From positions 1 through 8,071 of the forward strand of contig JBPYFB010000109.1 of the NCBI GenBank assembly GCA_051986465.1: DNA of 8,071 bases, given 5' to 3'. Positions 6,819-8,071 of this stretch are shown here, one piece after another (positions within the stretch are counted from its first letter, which is position 1; every line of letters begins with the position of its first letter). A program made the translations under genes and the position numbers. The notes beneath the pieces were generated by a model, which was given only the letters and a program-made list of their open reading frames with translations, had not been told where the DNA came from and ran no database searches. The DNA is from DATEJJ01 sp051986465. GTDB taxonomy: Bacteria; Actinomycetota; Actinomycetes; Mycobacteriales; Micromonosporaceae.

Positions 6819-7772
6819 TCAGTCTCCGGTGCTCTGACCCAGCGCCCGCTTGAGCGCGGTGAGCTGGGCCACCTGCCAGTCCTGGAACGAGGCGCCGGCC
6901 GGGGTGAGGGTCTCGGTGATCGCGGTGACCGGGATCCCCGCCGCCTTCGCCGCGTCGACCTGCGCCTGTACGTCAGGGGTCGCGTTCTGGCTGTTGTACA
7001 CGTACACCTTGATCTGCTTGGTTTTGATCTGCGCGTCGATGGTGGCCTTGTCCGCGGCGGTCGGGTCGGTGCCCTCGCTGATCGCCTTGAGGAAGCCCGG
7101 CGGGGTCAGCAGGTTCAGCCCCAACGCCGGCGCCAGCATCGCAAAGATCGACTCAGAAGCGCCCACCGGCGTGCCGGCGTAGCTCGTCTTGATCTGGCCG
7201 ATCAGGCCGAAGTACTCACTGAGGTTGGAGTTGAGGACGGCGTCGTGCTGGCTGGTGAAGAACTCCGCCTGGGCCGGGTCGATCTTCTGGTAGTCGGCCG
7301 TGATCTGGTCGATCACCGCCCGCACGTCGGCCGGGTTGTACCAGCGGTGCGGGTTGTCGCCGTCCTTCGCGCCGACGAGCGCGCCGACGGTCAGCACCGT
7401 GCGGCTGCCGGACGGATTCGCGGCGGCGAGCTGGGTGGCCCACGGGTCGTACCCGACCCCGTTGATGATCACTAGCTGCGCCCTGCTGATCGCCCGGCCG
7501 TCCGCCGCGGTCGGCTCGTAGTCGTGCGGATCGGCGTCCGGGTTGTTGATGATGCTCGTCACCTTGGCGCGCCCGCCCCCGAGCTGCTCGGCCAGGCTGC
7601 CCCAGAAGTTCTCGGTGGCCACCACGCTGATCAAGGTATGGCCCGACGGGTCGGTCAGCGCGCTCGGCTTGGTGGCGCAGCCGGCCAGGGCCACCGCGGC
7701 GACCATCAGGCCGAGCGCGACGCGCCGGAACGTGCGGCACCGAACCGGGTCCGGTGTGGCGGTCGCTGGCAC
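6819..7772 (-). CDS. Metal-binding lipoprotein of the ABC importer (ZnuA/PsaA/TroA family)
   Basis: The extracytoplasmic solute-binding protein that would capture Mn(II) or Zn(II) and hand it to the permeases; 317 aa. A basic N-terminus and hydrophobic stretch lead to the lipobox LAGC with C32 as the lipidated cysteine, so it should be membrane-anchored. Likely metal ligands are H83 (DPHDYEPT), H142 (NPHRWYNP), E207 (GASESIF) and E287 (TETLTP). The first three align with the H, H and E of PsaA-type proteins; the fourth is usually Asp. There is no His-rich loop as in ZnuA, only a short AKDGDN segment before H142. The start is GTG (complement of 7770-7772) with GGAGG (7779-7783) six bases upstream. 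It is the first gene of the four-gene operon and follows a good promoter. The family is firm; metal choice is inference, leaning to Mn or a broad range. Confidence 0.93.
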   Translation of the reverse strand: MPATATPDPVRCRTFRRVALGLMVAAVALAGCATKPSALTDPSGHTLISVVATENFWGSLAEQLGGGRAKVTSIINNPDADPHDYEPTAADGRAISRAQLVIINGVGYDPWATQLAAANPSGSRTVLTVGALVGAKDGDNPHRWYNPADVRAVIDQITADYQKIDPAQAEFFTSQHDAVLNSNLSEYFGLIGQIKTSYAGTPVGASESIFAMLAPALGLNLLTPPGFLKAISEGTDPTAADKATIDAQIKTKQIKVYVYNSQNATPDVQAQVDAAKAAGIPVTAITETLTPAGASFQDWQVAQLTALKRALGQSTGD

Positions 7773-7778
7773 GGAGAG

Positions 7779-7783
7779 CCTCC
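7779..7783 (-). promoter_or_regulatory. Ribosome binding site of the metal-binding lipoprotein gene
   Basis: On the minus strand GGAGG lies six bases before the GTG start codon. It is the strongest Shine-Dalgarno in the operon and settles the start against the ATG at 7801-7803, which is in another frame. Confidence 0.75.
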
Positions 7784-7807
7784 GGGACGAGTTTGTCTGT
7801 CATGGCC

Positions 7808-7836
7808 ACCTTAACGAAAACGGGTGCCGTTATCAA
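7808..7836 (-). promoter_or_regulatory. Candidate promoter of the metal-transporter operon
   Basis: Reading the minus strand, TTGATA (7836-7831; five of six matches to TTGACA), a 17-base spacer and TAAGGT (7813-7808; fits TAnnnT) form a well-spaced housekeeping promoter. RNA would start near 7801, giving a leader of about 28 bases that includes the GGAGG. It is correctly placed to drive all four metal-transport genes. Confidence 0.6.
7816..7834 (-). promoter_or_regulatory. Candidate metalloregulator operator within the promoter
   Basis: GAAAACGG (7816-7823) and CCGTTATC (7827-7834) are inverted repeats with seven of eight pairs matching around a 3-base centre. On the minus strand the half-site reads GATAACGG, resembling the GATAA-type half-sites of Fur-family regulators such as Zur. 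It overlaps the -35 box and fills the spacer, where a bound repressor would block RNA polymerase. The symmetry is seen; the Fur/Zur assignment is inference, and a DtxR/MntR-type regulator is not excluded. Confidence 0.45.
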
Positions 7837-7874
7837 GTTCAAGTCGGCCGCCCACCATGGAGCCTCCAGAACAT

Positions 7875-7905
7875 GATCAAAGTTTCGGAAGATTTCCGGA
7901 AGTTC
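7875..7905 (+). repeat. 31-base element, copy A
   Basis: This stretch matches the element at 8029-8059 at 24 of 31 positions without gaps; both start GATC and end TTC. Inside are two related subunits one helical turn apart, TTTCGGAAG (7883-7891) and TTTCCGGAAG (7893-7902), the second containing the perfect palindrome TTCCGGAA. It resembles the CGAAACTTTCG-type operators I recall before actinomycete xylanase genes. A possible weak plus-strand promoter follows (CTGACG at 7910, TAGTCT at 7931). Confidence 0.55.
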
Positions 7906-8028
7906 TGCCCTGACGTGCTCCGATCCTGACTAGTCTGCCGGCGGATCGATCAACGTGCCTCGATCCTCTTTCGATCGGGAGGCGGGTTGGCCAGGTGGAA
8001 CGCTGAAGCTCTCGCCTCGGCTCGTCGA

Positions 8029-8059
8029 GATCGAACTTTCGCAAGCCTTCCGGGAATTC
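8029..8059 (+). repeat. 31-base element, copy B
   Basis: The second copy of the element at 7875-7905, 154 bases downstream and in the same orientation. Its subunits read TTTCGCAAG (8037-8045) and CTTCCGGGAA (8047-8056). It ends one base before a perfect TTGACA, so a bound regulator would sit against RNA polymerase. Confidence 0.55.
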
Positions 8060-8060
8060 A

Positions 8061-8066
8061 TTGACA
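8061..8066 (+). promoter_or_regulatory. Perfect -35 box of a probable divergent promoter, cut by the window edge
   Basis: TTGACA matches the -35 consensus exactly and directly follows copy B of the 31-base element. The -10 box would fall beyond base 8071, so the promoter cannot be confirmed here. It would drive a plus-strand gene to the right, divergent from the metal operon. Confidence 0.4.
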
Positions 8067-8071
8067 CCGCA

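Larger units (their letters stand above)
7837..8071. other. Non-coding intergenic region without a convincing gene
   Basis: No open frame here has a ribosome binding site, actinobacterial codon pattern or recognisable product. It is less GC-rich than its surroundings in places and holds the two 31-base elements, a terminal TTGACA, seven GATC sites and a short hairpin (7959-7965 with 7973-7979). It is best read as the control region between the metal operon and a gene outside the window. Confidence 0.7.

Noticed and set aside
7216..7842. Minus-strand frame overlapping the binding-protein gene, with an ATG at 7801-7803
   Set aside because: It is an Arg-rich shadow. The GGAGG favours the GTG at 7770-7772, and the binding-protein frame has the lipobox and metal ligands.
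7543..7929. Plus-strand frame reaching into the right intergenic region
   Set aside because: It begins antisense to the lipoprotein gene, has no ribosome binding site or domain, and its codon pattern does not hold outside the overlap.
7959..7979. Short CGATC hairpin as a terminator or RNA element
   Set aside because: Only seven pairs with one wobble in a GATC-rich stretch, no T-run and no upstream gene on either strand that would need it; noted only with the GATC cluster.

Overview
The window reads as chromosomal DNA of a high-GC actinomycete. Third codon positions are strongly G/C, GTG starts are common, and one lipoprotein and one Sec-type secreted protein have actinobacterial-style export signals. 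Frequent GTAC tetranucleotides and the gene families would suit Micromonosporaceae or a relative, but the genus is inference. I see no tRNA, rRNA, CRISPR array, transposase or phage gene.

Plus strand, 1-4228. The window opens inside the last gene(s) of a carbohydrate-type (CUT1) ABC importer. A MalG/UgpE-like inner-membrane permease lacks its N-terminus at the window edge and overlaps by one base the start of a MalK/UgpC-like ATPase. After a 74-base gap holding a candidate promoter and a hairpin comes a secreted 765-residue protein. It has a right-handed parallel beta-helix, a PKD domain and six fascin-like beta-trefoil repeats. It looks like an extracellular polysaccharide-binding or -processing protein, and its position suggests, without proving, a link to the sugar importer.

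Minus strand, 7772-4225 (read right to left). A compact four-gene operon encodes a transition-metal ABC importer in the tro/sit order: lipoprotein binding protein, ATPase, permease, permease. Spacings are 12 bases, a 4-base ATGA overlap and 3 bases. The binding protein has a His-His-Glu-Glu set of likely metal ligands, closer to the Mn-binding PsaA type than to His-rich ZnuA. The operon meets the secreted-protein gene tail to tail, the two stop codons sharing one CTAG.

Right end, 7773-8071. This stretch has no convincing gene. It holds a well-formed promoter for the metal operon with a near-palindrome between its -35 and -10 boxes, which looks like a metal-repressor operator. Further right are two copies of a 31-base element, 24 of 31 positions identical. 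The right-hand copy sits just before a perfect TTGACA at the window edge, probably the start of a divergent promoter for a gene outside the window.
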